Of a DNA stretch of 64,000 nucleotides, positions 27,391 to 36,035 are shown in pieces. The DNA is from Pseudofrankia inefficax (GTDB lineage: Bacteria > Actinomycetota > Actinomycetes > Frankiales > Frankiaceae). Position 1 is the first letter of the stretch. Each line of letters begins with the position of its first letter. Both the position numbers and the translations under genes were made by a program. Below the pieces are notes generated by a model that saw nothing but the letters and a program-made list of their open reading frames with translations, had not been told where the DNA came from and searched no databases. The stretch covers positions 4,092,001 through 4,156,000 of the forward strand of contig NC_014666.1 of assembly GCF_000166135.1 (NCBI RefSeq). Direction: 5' to 3'.

Positions 27391-28659
27391 ATGACACCTC
27401 ATTTAGCTGGTTCCACCGGCACCGCCGACTCCCGGGACCATGACCGCCCGGTCCCGTCGGACCACCCGGCTGACGCCGTCCCGCTGTTCGGCCCGCGCTT
27501 CGAGCAGGAACCGGCCGCGTTGTACCGGGAGATGCGGGCCAGATTCGGCCCCGTCGCGCCGGTCCTTCTCGAGGGCGGCCACCCGGCGTGGCTCGTGCTC
27601 GGGTATCGCGAGCTTGTCTACGTCACCAGCAACCCGGCCCTCTTCGCCAGGGACTCCCGACGGTGGAACCGCTGGCCGCAGATTCCGCCCGACTGGCCGC
27701 TGCTGCCGGGGGTGGGCTATCTGCCGTCCGTGTACTTCGCCGAGGGCGTCGAGCACCGCCGGCGCGCGGAGGTCGTGCACGCCGCCCTCGAGGCCGTCGA
27801 CCACCTCCGGCTGCGGGCCCAGTGCGAGCGGATCGCCGACCAGCTCATCGACACCTTCTGCGGCCGGGGCGAGGCGGATCTGGTCGCCGACTACGCCAGC
27901 GTGATCCCGCTGCTTGTCGTCGCGGTGTTGTTCGGTCTCGACGAGGCTGACACCGAGAGCCTGGTGCACGACCTCACCGAGATGGCATCCGGGTCGAGCG
28001 ACGCGCTGGCCGCCTTCGAACGGGTCGGCGACCTCATCCGCCGGGTCGTGGCGCGCGCGCGGAAGCGGCCGGGCAACGACATCCCGTCCAGGATGGCGAT
28101 GCATCCGGCCGGTCTCACCGACGACGAGATGCTGATGGATCTGGTGGTCATCGCCTCCGCCGGCCAGCTCCCGACGTCCTACTGGACCAGCGGCACCCTG
28201 CGGCTGATGCTGGTCGACGACCGGTTCTCGACGGGGCTGTCCGGCGGCCGGCGAAGCGTCGGCCAGGCACTCAACGACGTGCTGTGGGAGGACACGCCCC
28301 TGCAGAACTTCGCGGGCCGCTGGGCGGTGCGCACCGTCGAACTGGGCGGCCAGCGAATCGCTGCCGGGGACCTGCTGCTGCTCGGACTGGCGGGCGCGAA
28401 CGCGGACCCCATGGTCCGGGCGGGAATGGACCGGCACGCGGCCGGAAACCATGCGCACCTGTCGTTCAGCCACGGTGAGCACCGCTGCCCGAGCCCGGCC
28501 CAGGCGATCGCCGAGGTCATGGTGACGGCGGCGGTCGAAGTGCTCCTCGACCGCCTTCCCGACGTCACCCTCGCCGTGGACAGCGACGCCCTGCTCTGGC
28601 AGCCGTCGCCCTGGACCCGTGGACTCGTCTCCCTTCCCGTCAGGTTCAGTCCGGCCTGA
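27391..28659 (+). CDS. CYP157-like cytochrome P450 without ExxR
   Basis: A 422-residue P450 with GGGAG 8 bases before the ATG. The heme-ligand loop is LSFSHGEHRCPSP, with the proximal Cys intact but Ser where Gly/Ala is usual after it. The K-helix reads ALNDVLWEDTP, where standard P450s have ExxR: the Glu is Asp and the Arg is Trp. The I-helix (ASAGQLPTSYW) lacks the acid-Thr pair that normally activates oxygen. Opening sequence GPVAPVLLEGGHPAWLVLGYREL and the R-to-W change match the Streptomyces CYP157 group, in which the ExxR motif is known to be absent. No ferredoxin or conservon gene is adjacent. A paralogue lies at 57940-59202. Catalysis may be unusual or absent. Confidence 0.88.
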   Translation: MTPHLAGSTGTADSRDHDRPVPSDHPADAVPLFGPRFEQEPAALYREMRARFGPVAPVLLEGGHPAWLVLGYRELVYVTSNPALFARDSRRWNRWPQIPPDWPLLPGVGYLPSVYFAEGVEHRRRAEVVHAALEAVDHLRLRAQCERIADQLIDTFCGRGEADLVADYASVIPLLVVAVLFGLDEADTESLVHDLTEMASGSSDALAAFERVGDLIRRVVARARKRPGNDIPSRMAMHPAGLTDDEMLMDLVVIASAGQLPTSYWTSGTLRLMLVDDRFSTGLSGGRRSVGQALNDVLWEDTPLQNFAGRWAVRTVELGGQRIAAGDLLLLGLAGANADPMVRAGMDRHAAGNHAHLSFSHGEHRCPSPAQAIAEVMVTAAVEVLLDRLPDVTLAVDSDALLWQPSPWTRGLVSLPVRFSPA

Positions 28660-28692
28660 CGGGTTGAGCGGTCTGTCCTTCAGCCCCGGCCA

Positions 28693-30492
28693 TCAAGCGG
28701 GGGCGCGGAACGGCGCATCCATCACCGGGAAGGCGGATCTGAAGCCGAGCACACCGCGCTTGACCTCGATCGGCCCCTCCCAGATGTGGGGGTCGTAGCC
28801 ACCAGCCCCGCCAGGGGGAAACACCGGCGGCGGGCGCTCGCCCCGGTAGCAGTGCCAGAGAATCCGGCCGTCCGGGGTGAAGGCGTAGAGCACTCCGTCG
28901 GGTCCTGCCACGACCTCCTGGAAGACGTTCCAGCCGGTGCCGATCGGGATCTGCGCTCCCCAGTCAGACGTGCCGGCGGAGTACCCCCTGTGCTCGTGGC
29001 GGGTGAGGACTCCGTCGGCGCCAATGGTGAAGATGACGCCGTGCCCCGCGGAGAACACCTTCGCGAACGACTGCCAGCCCGTACCGACGGGGACCGGGCC
29101 CGACCAGGTCGTGGTGTCACCGCCGTTCGCGGCCCCGTTGTGCCTGTGCCAGAGCAGCGTGCCGTCGGGCCGGATGCCGTAGACGACGTATTCGCCCCCT
29201 GAGAAGATCTCCCTGAAACCGTTCCAGCCGCTGCCGACCGTCCGTGGCCCGCGCCAGGTCGGCGAGCCATCTCGGTACCCGTCGTGGCCATACCAGAGCA
29301 ACGTGCCGTCGGGCTGGACGCCGTACAGGGCTCCCTCGCCGCCGCAGAAGGCCTTGGTGAAGCGGTGCCAGCCGTCGCTCACCCGTGTCGGGCCCGCCCA
29401 GTCGGTCGAACCGCCGGGTTGGCTCGACGAGACATTGCGATACCAATACAGGTCGCCGTTCTGGCCGATGAGGTAGAACATGGCCGGCGGGTAGACCTTG
29501 GTATCGGGGAACGGGGCGATGACCGGCTCGCGCGCCGAGCCCGTTTTGGCCACCCGGTCGAGCGTCACCGCCATCTGGTTCAGGACGTCCACCCCCGCGT
29601 CGGTCTCCATCTGGAGCTCGGTCTTCGGGGGGCCAAGCGACGCGGCGTCGACGGTGCAGAGCACGTGATCGCTGTCGGTGATTATCTCGAAGTGATCCGC
29701 CAGCGTCCTACGGCCCGTCATCCAGTCACGCACCTCGAAGGCCCACCGGCAACTCCGGTTCTCTGGCAGCCGGTTGAGCCCGATCACCCAGGCCCTGATC
29801 CGCCACTTGATGTGCTCGGTGATCGAGCGGGGTACCGAGGCGTCTCCGTCGGCGTACTTGTCGAACTCGGGCCGCACCGAGACGGCCTGGAGGTGGCGGA
29901 GGATCCTGGGCGCGTCGTCGTCCAGCCGGTGTCGCTGGTTCGCGTCGAAAGCCACCTGCCGGGCGGCGAGCCAGCTCAGCAGCCCGAGCAGATAGACCGC
30001 CAGGGTCGGGGCGTTCTTGAAGCGGTGCAGCTCCAGTGTCCTGAGCCCGTTCTTCTGCACCACGTCCGTCCAGCGCCAGAGGTCGAAATCAGCCCGGAGG
30101 AACGAGTCGATGACCACGCCGAGTTCGTTGGCCACGTCCACGGCCTTGTCCACGTCACCCGGCGAGTCGCCGAGACGGAGCCTGAGTCGCCTGATGTCGT
30201 CGAGGTGGTCGTCGACGCGCGCCTGGACGTTCCGGTTGTTCTCGATGGCCACGTTCTCGATCAGTTCGTCGAGCCGGCTGTTCAGCTGGACCATCTCTGC
30301 CTTCAGCGAGTCGACCTCCTGTTTGAGGAGCGCGACGGCATCGACCGTGGAACCACCGCTCAAGAAGCTGATGACGGTCGACACGTAGCCGATCACCCCG
30401 GCGATGGTCGGGACGCCGGCGAAGGGCAGACCCCCCAGCGAGACCAGCATCCTGATGCCGCCCTCGGCGAATTTGAGCTCGTCATCGTCCAT
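28693..30492 (-). CDS. Tachylectin-domain protein with helical, pore-former-like N-terminus
   Basis: A 599-residue protein. The start at 30492 (MDDDELKF) has AAAGGGG upstream; an in-frame ATG six codons earlier does not. There is no signal peptide. Residues 15-50 are hydrophobic (GGLPFAGVPTIAGVIGYVS and onward), then residues 55-130 form a strong amphipathic/coiled-coil stretch (VDSLKAEMVQLNSRLDELI). The region to about 330 is largely helical, reminiscent of alpha-helical pore-forming toxins, though I cannot name a family. Residues about 355-590 are a five-bladed tachylectin-2-type propeller, with repeated WYGHDGYRDGSPTWRGP and GSGWNGFREIFSG motifs that bind N-acetylated sugars. It is the last gene of the leftward toxin/lysis cluster. 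Inferred role: a glycan-targeted toxin or adhesin. Confidence 0.75.
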   Translation of the reverse strand: MDDDELKFAEGGIRMLVSLGGLPFAGVPTIAGVIGYVSTVISFLSGGSTVDAVALLKQEVDSLKAEMVQLNSRLDELIENVAIENNRNVQARVDDHLDDIRRLRLRLGDSPGDVDKAVDVANELGVVIDSFLRADFDLWRWTDVVQKNGLRTLELHRFKNAPTLAVYLLGLLSWLAARQVAFDANQRHRLDDDAPRILRHLQAVSVRPEFDKYADGDASVPRSITEHIKWRIRAWVIGLNRLPENRSCRWAFEVRDWMTGRRTLADHFEIITDSDHVLCTVDAASLGPPKTELQMETDAGVDVLNQMAVTLDRVAKTGSAREPVIAPFPDTKVYPPAMFYLIGQNGDLYWYRNVSSSQPGGSTDWAGPTRVSDGWHRFTKAFCGGEGALYGVQPDGTLLWYGHDGYRDGSPTWRGPRTVGSGWNGFREIFSGGEYVVYGIRPDGTLLWHRHNGAANGGDTTTWSGPVPVGTGWQSFAKVFSAGHGVIFTIGADGVLTRHEHRGYSAGTSDWGAQIPIGTGWNVFQEVVAGPDGVLYAFTPDGRILWHCYRGERPPPVFPPGGAGGYDPHIWEGPIEVKRGVLGFRSAFPVMDAPFRAPA

Positions 30493-30602
30493 GCCGAAGC
30501 CCCTTTCCATCGTCGATGGGCACTCGTGACGTGACTCGTACGCGAAATACCGGGCGGAAATAGTTCGATCCCGTAGAAAATCATCGGCCCGGCTTGCTCG
30601 AC

Positions 30603-32110
30603 TCAGGCGTCGAGGATTTGCCCGAAATCTGTGACCTCCGTGCCGTAGCGCACGTTCCAGCCCTGTAGGACAGCCGCCTTCAGGATGTCGGGGTTCACCT
30701 CCGCGGCCTTACGCGGGGAGGTCACACCGGGTGTGTGCTCGTAGTTCCACACGATGACGTCGAGGTATACCGGGGCCTTGAGTGACCACCCCTGGAGCAG
30801 CAGTGCCTGTGCGACCGCCGGGTAGGGGGTGAAAAGCGGATTGGCGAGCCAGCCGCGTAGCTCGGCCTCGGTGACGCTGAAGTCCACCCCCATTGTCGCC
30901 AGCGCCACGACGACGTCGGCGGGAGGTGTCTCGCCGTGAGCGGGCGGCGCCGGGTTTCCTGCCGGGGGTGTGTGCGGGGTGTAGCCGTTCGTGCGGAAGA
31001 TGCAGAAGATCCGCGGCTCGTTGGCGCGGTAGGGGCCCAACCGCTGGACGTGAACCTCGCCAGCCGTGTCGGTGATGTCGAACTGGAGCGCCAGATCGTC
31101 GTGGTGCGGGTAGTTGTTGTCGTACACCCACAACTGAACGACCTGGCCGCTCTGTTGATACGCGTAGGCAAGCACCTGATGGTTCTTCCCGACATCGAGA
31201 GAGTCGGTCTGGATCAGGCCGATCGGAGACAGCCTCCCCGCGTCGATGTCGTCACGGATACGCGGCCACTCGTCGCGGTAGGTGATCCAGGAGCGGCCAC
31301 GGGTCAGTCCGGCCACCTGCTGCAGGAACCCTTCGTCGCCGTTCGGGTAGTGCGGCGACGAGTACCCCAGCCACCGGTGCCCGGAGCCGGTGACGTCGAA
31401 GCTGTCGAAGAGCCGGCCCCTGATGAACTGGAAAAGCGGGTCCGCCTCGGAGGCGGGCGCCGTCGTCGCGGAGGGCGGGAGCTTGCCGGCGGCGAAGTAG
31501 TCCATCGCGCCGAACGTCATGCCGCCGCACATTCCCGCGTCGGCCTTCGTGATGGGCAGCCAGTTGTCATCCACGCGTGCGATCCCGAGAGCCGCCGCGG
31601 CGTCGCCGCCGAGGGCGTCGAGGAGCCGGTTCCAGAGGAAACCGAGAGTCATCGCGGGAAGATTTGGGTCCCACTGGTTCGCGAACTGGAACCCGTTGAC
31701 CGACGGCGTGAATCCCGGGACCTGGCGACGCGCGCTGTCCCGGAGACGGATGACGAGTCGGGCCTCGTGTCCCTGGCCGCCGCTGTACGACGCCTCGTAA
31801 CCAGGCGGTGCCCATATGTGGAAGGTGTTTCCATAGGGCGACTCGGCGAGGGGGCTGTCGAAGTGCACGTACAGTTGCTTCCCCGGTCGCCGTTGACGTT
31901 GTACCAGACCCGGCCCTCGGTCCCCGTCGTCGGAACGACGAACAGATCTCCCTCGGCCCGCCACTCGGCGGTCGTGCCGGGAGCGATGGTCGCGGCCCGC
32001 GAGGGGTACCACGGATCGGTCCACTCTCCCCAGTCCAGCTTGTCGCTGGCCCAGACGAGAGGTACGTGCGACTCATTGTGAATTTCGACGGCCATGCGTA
32101 TCCGCGACAC
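30603..32110 (-). pseudogene. Aegerolysin/ET79-like plus cysteine-peptidase-like protein, frameshifted
   Basis: Translation starts at a GTG (32110) 8 bases after GAGGGAG, or at the ATG at 32095. The first 70 residues (MAVEIHNESHVPLVWASDKL, TEGRVWYNVNGDRG) resemble aegerolysin/Bacillus ET79-type crystal proteins. At about 31879-31885 one base is missing: the same domain continues in another frame as GKQLYVHFDSPLAESPYGN. The C-terminal part looks like a papain-like cysteine peptidase: ADAGMCGGMTFGAMDYF (candidate Cys), GKNHQVLAYAYQQ (His) and LWVYDNNYPHHDD (Asp/Asn). The tail has two short helical repeats (LRGWLANPLFTPYPAVAQALLLQGW). No signal peptide. The frameshift may be real decay or a sequencing error; all else looks intact. 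Family assignment is tentative. Confidence 0.65.
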
Positions 32111-32205
32111 CGCATTCACTCCCTCGTTGTCGTCAGGACTCCGATGTCTCATTGGCCTGCTCGTGGACGGAGGCTCAGGCTTGCCAGACGCCGCCTGTGA
32201 CCGCG

Positions 32206-32634
32206 TCAGGGCGCGGGGGGTTTGGGCGTGGGGGCCGGAGCCGGGGTAGCCGGCGGTGGCTGAGCCGAAGGTGGCGACCCGGCCGGGCCCGCGGCGTCGG
32301 AGCCAGGACCACGTCCCGTGAGCAGCGGCTCCTTCTTCGCGGAATCAGAGTTGTCGAATGCTTTCTTGAACTCATTGACGGTGCTGAGGATCGAGGTCGC
32401 GATGAGCCCGAGGAAGATCTGGGTCGCGATGTCCATGTTGCCCAGGCTCGAGTTGCCGAAGCTGACATCGGACGCGAAGTCGGTGCGCGCGGCAAGCATG
32501 ATGGCGCCGATGCCCGCGACCCACGCGATCGCCTGCGTCAGGACGCCGTTCCACTGGCGTGCGCGTATATAGGTCAGAAAGTTGACGAAGGTGAAGACGA
32601 GTGTTCCGACGGCAGCCAGCGGTGCGAAGGACAT
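32206..32634 (-). CDS. Holin-like small membrane protein
   Basis: 142 residues with AAGGGAGC 4 bases before the ATG. Three predicted membrane helices: LAAVGTLVFTFVNFLTYI, VLTQAIAWVAGIGAIMLAA and IATQIFLGLIATSILSTV. A charged segment (NEFKKAFDNSDSAKKEPLL) and a Pro/Ala-rich cytoplasmic tail of about 40 residues follow. Size, helix number and the pattern (RARQWNGVLTQAIAWV, then ..AARTDFASD) resemble holin-like proteins of actinophages and their chromosomal relatives. It sits between a nuclease-protease and a toxin-like gene, with a muramidase upstream in the same direction. This supports a role in making the membrane permeable for release of signal-less proteins. The holin call rests on topology and context. 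Confidence 0.65.
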   Translation of the reverse strand: MSFAPLAAVGTLVFTFVNFLTYIRARQWNGVLTQAIAWVAGIGAIMLAARTDFASDVSFGNSSLGNMDIATQIFLGLIATSILSTVNEFKKAFDNSDSAKKEPLLTGRGPGSDAAGPAGSPPSAQPPPATPAPAPTPKPPAP

Positions 32635-32756
32635 CGCTGCTCCCTTCTGCTCCTCGGCTGTGCGCGACGTGGCTGAGAGTGCCGAGGCGACCCGCCGACC
32701 GAATCCTCCTCGACGCCGCGGGCGCCCAGGGAAGGGCGGTCGTCAGGGCGACCTAG

Positions 32757-34829
32757 TCACAGGACGAGCTGCCGGGGATGGGTGATCTCTCGGGCGGCGT
32801 CAGTGGTTTCCAGCCCGTCGAGCGGATCGGACGCGGTGAGAGCGTCGAACGAAAGCCCGGTGAGTGACGTGATCCGCGCGAGTGGCACCTGGTAGGTGCT
32901 GTACGCGCCGTACGAGAAGGCCGCGGGTGTGATCTCCAGGCCACGTATCAGGTCTGCCTGGCTGAGGAGGTAACCCGTGGCCGACAGCCTGCCGGCCGAG
33001 GTGACCATGGCGGCGATCTTCCAGAACTGGCGGGGCAGGAGTACGCCTCGGTACGGCTCGTCGTCGTCGGCCAGGACGGGGCCGGCGAAGACGGTGACCT
33101 TGAAGTCCTGGTTGTCCGCGTTTTCGAGGATGTAGTCTTCCAGCCCCGCCCAGGTGGTCTGGTTCTGGTTGAAATCAGCATGCTGAGGGGTGCAATTAGT
33201 GAAGTGGAAGGTATCGTCGTTGGCGAGTTTGGCCTGGGCGCGGGTGGCCCCCCAGGCGGGATCGAGGCGGCGGACGAGATGGCCGCGGTCGAGCGGGTTG
33301 TCGCGGTAGACCTGCTCGCCCGTCTGCTCGTCCTCCGGCACGCGGGGGTCGAAGGACCAGCGGTCGGGCTCGCGCCGCAGCCGGGCGGCGGTCGCGCCGT
33401 CGATGTTGACGGCGGTGAAGAACGCCAGCCGCCGCTGCCGGTTCAGCACGACGCTGAAATGGTGGTAAGGCAGCACGTACGGCGGCTGCTGCCCGGTGGG
33501 AAGCTGGTTGACCGCCGCGAGCGGCACCTGATCCGGATGCAGGGTGGGCAGCGCCACCCGGTGGCCGCTGCCCAGGAAGTCCTCGTCGTAGCCGACGCGG
33601 TTGGTGTAGTCCGGGTCGATCCGGACCGCCTCCTCCACAGGGGCGGGGGGCTCAGGGACGGGGGGCAGGCCCGGGCCGGCGAGGCCGCCGTGCAGGCGGA
33701 TGTCGAACGACGGAACGGTGAGCGTCACGGACTGCTGGATCCGGGCGGCCTCGTGCGCGGGCGCCTGCACGGTGACCGGGCCGACCGGCGCGGCGGCCGG
33801 GACCAGGACGTGTGCGGCGGGAGCGGGGCGGACGCGGTCGTCGAGGAGGCGGTCGACGAGCGCCTGCCGCGCCGTGGGGAAGGTCTGGTCGCGCAGGAAG
33901 GCGAGCAGCCTGCTGACCCGGATTCCCTCGTTCAGGATGCCGCCGAGCTCGCCGTGATCCGGAGCCGGCACCGCGGCGTGGTGCAGCGCGACGATCTCCC
34001 ACTGGTCGTTGAAGACCGGGGATCCCGAGGACCCGGGCTCCGTGTCGGTCTCGTAGTGCATGAACAGGTCGAGCACGTCCACGATGCGGTTCTCCCGCAG
34101 CGCGACCTGCTTCTTCCCACCGCCGGGGTGCTGGATGATGGTCACGAAGTCCCCGACAATCGCCTTGCCCTCCGCGGCGACCAACAGGTTGAACCCGAAC
34201 TGGCTTAGCTGCGCCGGTTCCGCCCTCACCGCCACGAGCGCGAAGTCCAGCGCCTCGTCGGCGAGGAAGAACCGGTCCGGGTCAAGGGCGAACTCCGCCA
34301 GTGGCAGCGGCTGGCCGTCGGGACCGTCCTGGTAGTCGAACTCGACGCTGCTGGACGCGGCCACCCGGGTGTCGGAGAGGACGTGATGGTTCGTCAGGAG
34401 CAGTTCCGGGGAGACGAGGCTGCCGGTGCCATAGCCGGCCGTCCGGCCCCGGTCGTCACGGATCACGATTCGGCCGACCGCTCGCGCGGCCGCGACACCG
34501 TCCTCCAGGTAGCCGACGTCGAGCAGGTCGTTCGTCTGAATGATCCGTTCCAGAACGGCGCCCGCCTCCGCGGTGGCGGCTGGTTCCTCGGCGCCGACCT
34601 CGGCCGGGCTGACCGACCGCGCGTCCGGGTTGTGCCGGGCCAGGCGCGCGATGCGGGCCGCGATCCGGGCGGGATCATCGGCGCGCGCGATCCCGCCTGG
34701 TTCCCGCAGCACGGAGATATTTCCTCTGCGTGGGTCCAGCCTGGACGCGGCCCGTGCCGCCAGCGCATCCTGCTGCTCGTTCGCGAGCGCCGCGTCCCGT
34801 TCAGTTCGGGCACTGTCTACCGAAACCAT
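32757..34829 (-). CDS. Trypsin-like protease fused to DNA/RNA non-specific (NUC1) endonuclease
   Basis: A 690-residue protein; start 34829 was chosen for GGAGG 6 bases upstream. Residues 115-315 are a V8/trypsin-like serine protease: TNHHV (His149), LDFALV (Asp195) and EPGSSGSP (Ser268) form a complete triad, and GTGSLVSPELLLTNHHVLS is typical. A Pro-rich linker (335-405) leads to a beta-beta-alpha-metal (EndoG/NUC1) nuclease at about 450-670: DRGHLVRR (catalytic His517), HFTNCTPQHADFNQNQ (Mg-binding Asn) and VTVFAGPVL. No signal peptide. Both active sites are intact. Protease-nuclease fusions occur as effectors in bacterial conflict systems, where proteolysis may release the nuclease. It lies within the toxin/lysis cluster. 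Confidence 0.9.
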   Translation of the reverse strand: MVSVDSARTERDAALANEQQDALAARAASRLDPRRGNISVLREPGGIARADDPARIAARIARLARHNPDARSVSPAEVGAEEPAATAEAGAVLERIIQTNDLLDVGYLEDGVAAARAVGRIVIRDDRGRTAGYGTGSLVSPELLLTNHHVLSDTRVAASSSVEFDYQDGPDGQPLPLAEFALDPDRFFLADEALDFALVAVRAEPAQLSQFGFNLLVAAEGKAIVGDFVTIIQHPGGGKKQVALRENRIVDVLDLFMHYETDTEPGSSGSPVFNDQWEIVALHHAAVPAPDHGELGGILNEGIRVSRLLAFLRDQTFPTARQALVDRLLDDRVRPAPAAHVLVPAAAPVGPVTVQAPAHEAARIQQSVTLTVPSFDIRLHGGLAGPGLPPVPEPPAPVEEAVRIDPDYTNRVGYDEDFLGSGHRVALPTLHPDQVPLAAVNQLPTGQQPPYVLPYHHFSVVLNRQRRLAFFTAVNIDGATAARLRREPDRWSFDPRVPEDEQTGEQVYRDNPLDRGHLVRRLDPAWGATRAQAKLANDDTFHFTNCTPQHADFNQNQTTWAGLEDYILENADNQDFKVTVFAGPVLADDDEPYRGVLLPRQFWKIAAMVTSAGRLSATGYLLSQADLIRGLEITPAAFSYGAYSTYQVPLARITSLTGLSFDALTASDPLDGLETTDAAREITHPRQLVL

Positions 34830-35054
34830 CCGGACCTCCACGATTCTCCGTGTTCTACGGCCGGAACTGCGGCGCCGACGCTCTGAACACATTCCCGGCA
34901 CCGGGCCGACCGACTCCCCGCGTTGGCGATGGCGGCGGGCGCGAAAATCGGTCAACATCGGCGAGCGCCTGGCGCCGGCAGGCCCACGGAACGGTGCCGC
35001 CGCCGCGGCGACGCTTGCGCGTCGAGAACAGGCCTCTCTGGCCCGCGGGTCGCG

Positions 35055-35729
35055 TCAGGCGACCGCGGGCCAGATGAGCGTGTCCGGGTTGAGGTGCTTC
35101 GTGACGACGGCGGCCGCGTTCTTGAAAAGCCGCTGGTCGCGGTCATTGCGCAGGCTTACTCCGCCGGTGTCCGGTTGGAACCGGCACCGGGTCGCCGCCG
35201 TCGCCCAGTCGCCCGCGGCGACGGACCCCTGGAACTTCGGGAAGTTGAAGGCGGGGCCCATACCCCAGGACATACTGAGCAGGCCGAGCTGCGCGTCGGC
35301 CGGGAAGCTGTCAAAAGACCCGAACGGCGCGCGGTGCTTGAGCACGCCCTCCATCTCGGTGAGCTTCTCGAACGCCAGCCGGTCTATCTCCGCGTCGGGC
35401 AGGCGAAGGGTGGCGAACGCGCGGAAGCTGGCGCCACCGAGACTGGCCTGACCGAGCCGGGCCTTGATCTGGTCCCATTCGGCGGCGATCTGAGCGGGGG
35501 TGGCCGCGGCGTCGCCGACCTTCGTGCGCCAGCCGAGCTGCTGGGCCAGCTGGTGGGACTTCGTCCGTTCCGCGGGCGTCGGGGTGTGCGGATGCGCCAG
35601 GCTGGTGGCGTCGATCAGGTTCCCCAGACCGGTCGTCACCAAACCCTTGATATCGAGATACATGAAGTCCAATCGGGCCTCGATCGGCTCGTTGAACTCG
35701 GTCCAGATGGATCGCACGCTGTTTCGCAT
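35055..35729 (-). CDS. Lysozyme-like muramidase (GH24/pesticin-type fold)
   Basis: 224 residues, with AAGGGAG before the ATG. The N-terminal pattern EPIEARLDFMYLDIKGLVTT followed by GLGNLID matches the Glu-helix plus beta-hairpin of lysozyme-like domains (compare YLD..G..T.G.G in phage lysozymes). LGLLSMSWGMGPAFNFPKFQ and AAGDWATAAT correspond to the conserved C-terminal helices. No signal peptide, so access to peptidoglycan would need a holin or secretion device; a holin-like gene lies two genes downstream. It is the first gene of the leftward cluster and is divergent from a CHAP hydrolase. Muramidases of this kind also occur as interbacterial effectors. The exact GH family is uncertain. Confidence 0.7.
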   Translation of the reverse strand: MRNSVRSIWTEFNEPIEARLDFMYLDIKGLVTTGLGNLIDATSLAHPHTPTPAERTKSHQLAQQLGWRTKVGDAAATPAQIAAEWDQIKARLGQASLGGASFRAFATLRLPDAEIDRLAFEKLTEMEGVLKHRAPFGSFDSFPADAQLGLLSMSWGMGPAFNFPKFQGSVAAGDWATAATRCRFQPDTGGVSLRNDRDQRLFKNAAAVVTKHLNPDTLIWPAVA

Positions 35730-35912
35730 GGCCGCTCCCTTGCCGGACCTGGGCTACTTAAGCGTCCGTCGCGGATCCCTGAACGGATGCGCGGAGTGCC
35801 GTACCGGTTGGGTGCCGGTGCGGCGGGAACGGACGTAGCGGGACGGGGAGCCGGCCGGGTGTCGCGCGGCTCGCTCGTCCCCGCCAGCTCATAAGACAAC
35901 GAATGTCCGCCA

Positions 35913-35929
35913 CACAGACCTGGTCTGTG
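35913..35929. promoter_or_regulatory. 17-bp palindrome in the lysis-cassette divergent promoter
   Basis: CACAGACC-T-GGTCTGTG is a perfect 8-bp inverted repeat about a single base. It lies in the 306-base gap between the muramidase and CHAP genes, 184 bases before the former and 107 before the latter. It is a strong operator candidate that could control both arms. The rest of the gap (35730-36035) holds no gene. Confidence 0.6.
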
Positions 35930-36035
35930 CTGACTGGTAGGCCTGGGACGGCTGGTCGCCGCGAACTCCGGTAACGCGTGGGTGCTCGTGGTCTCACCGG
36001 CCGGTTGTTCCTGGTCAGCCGTGAGATGGGGAGGC

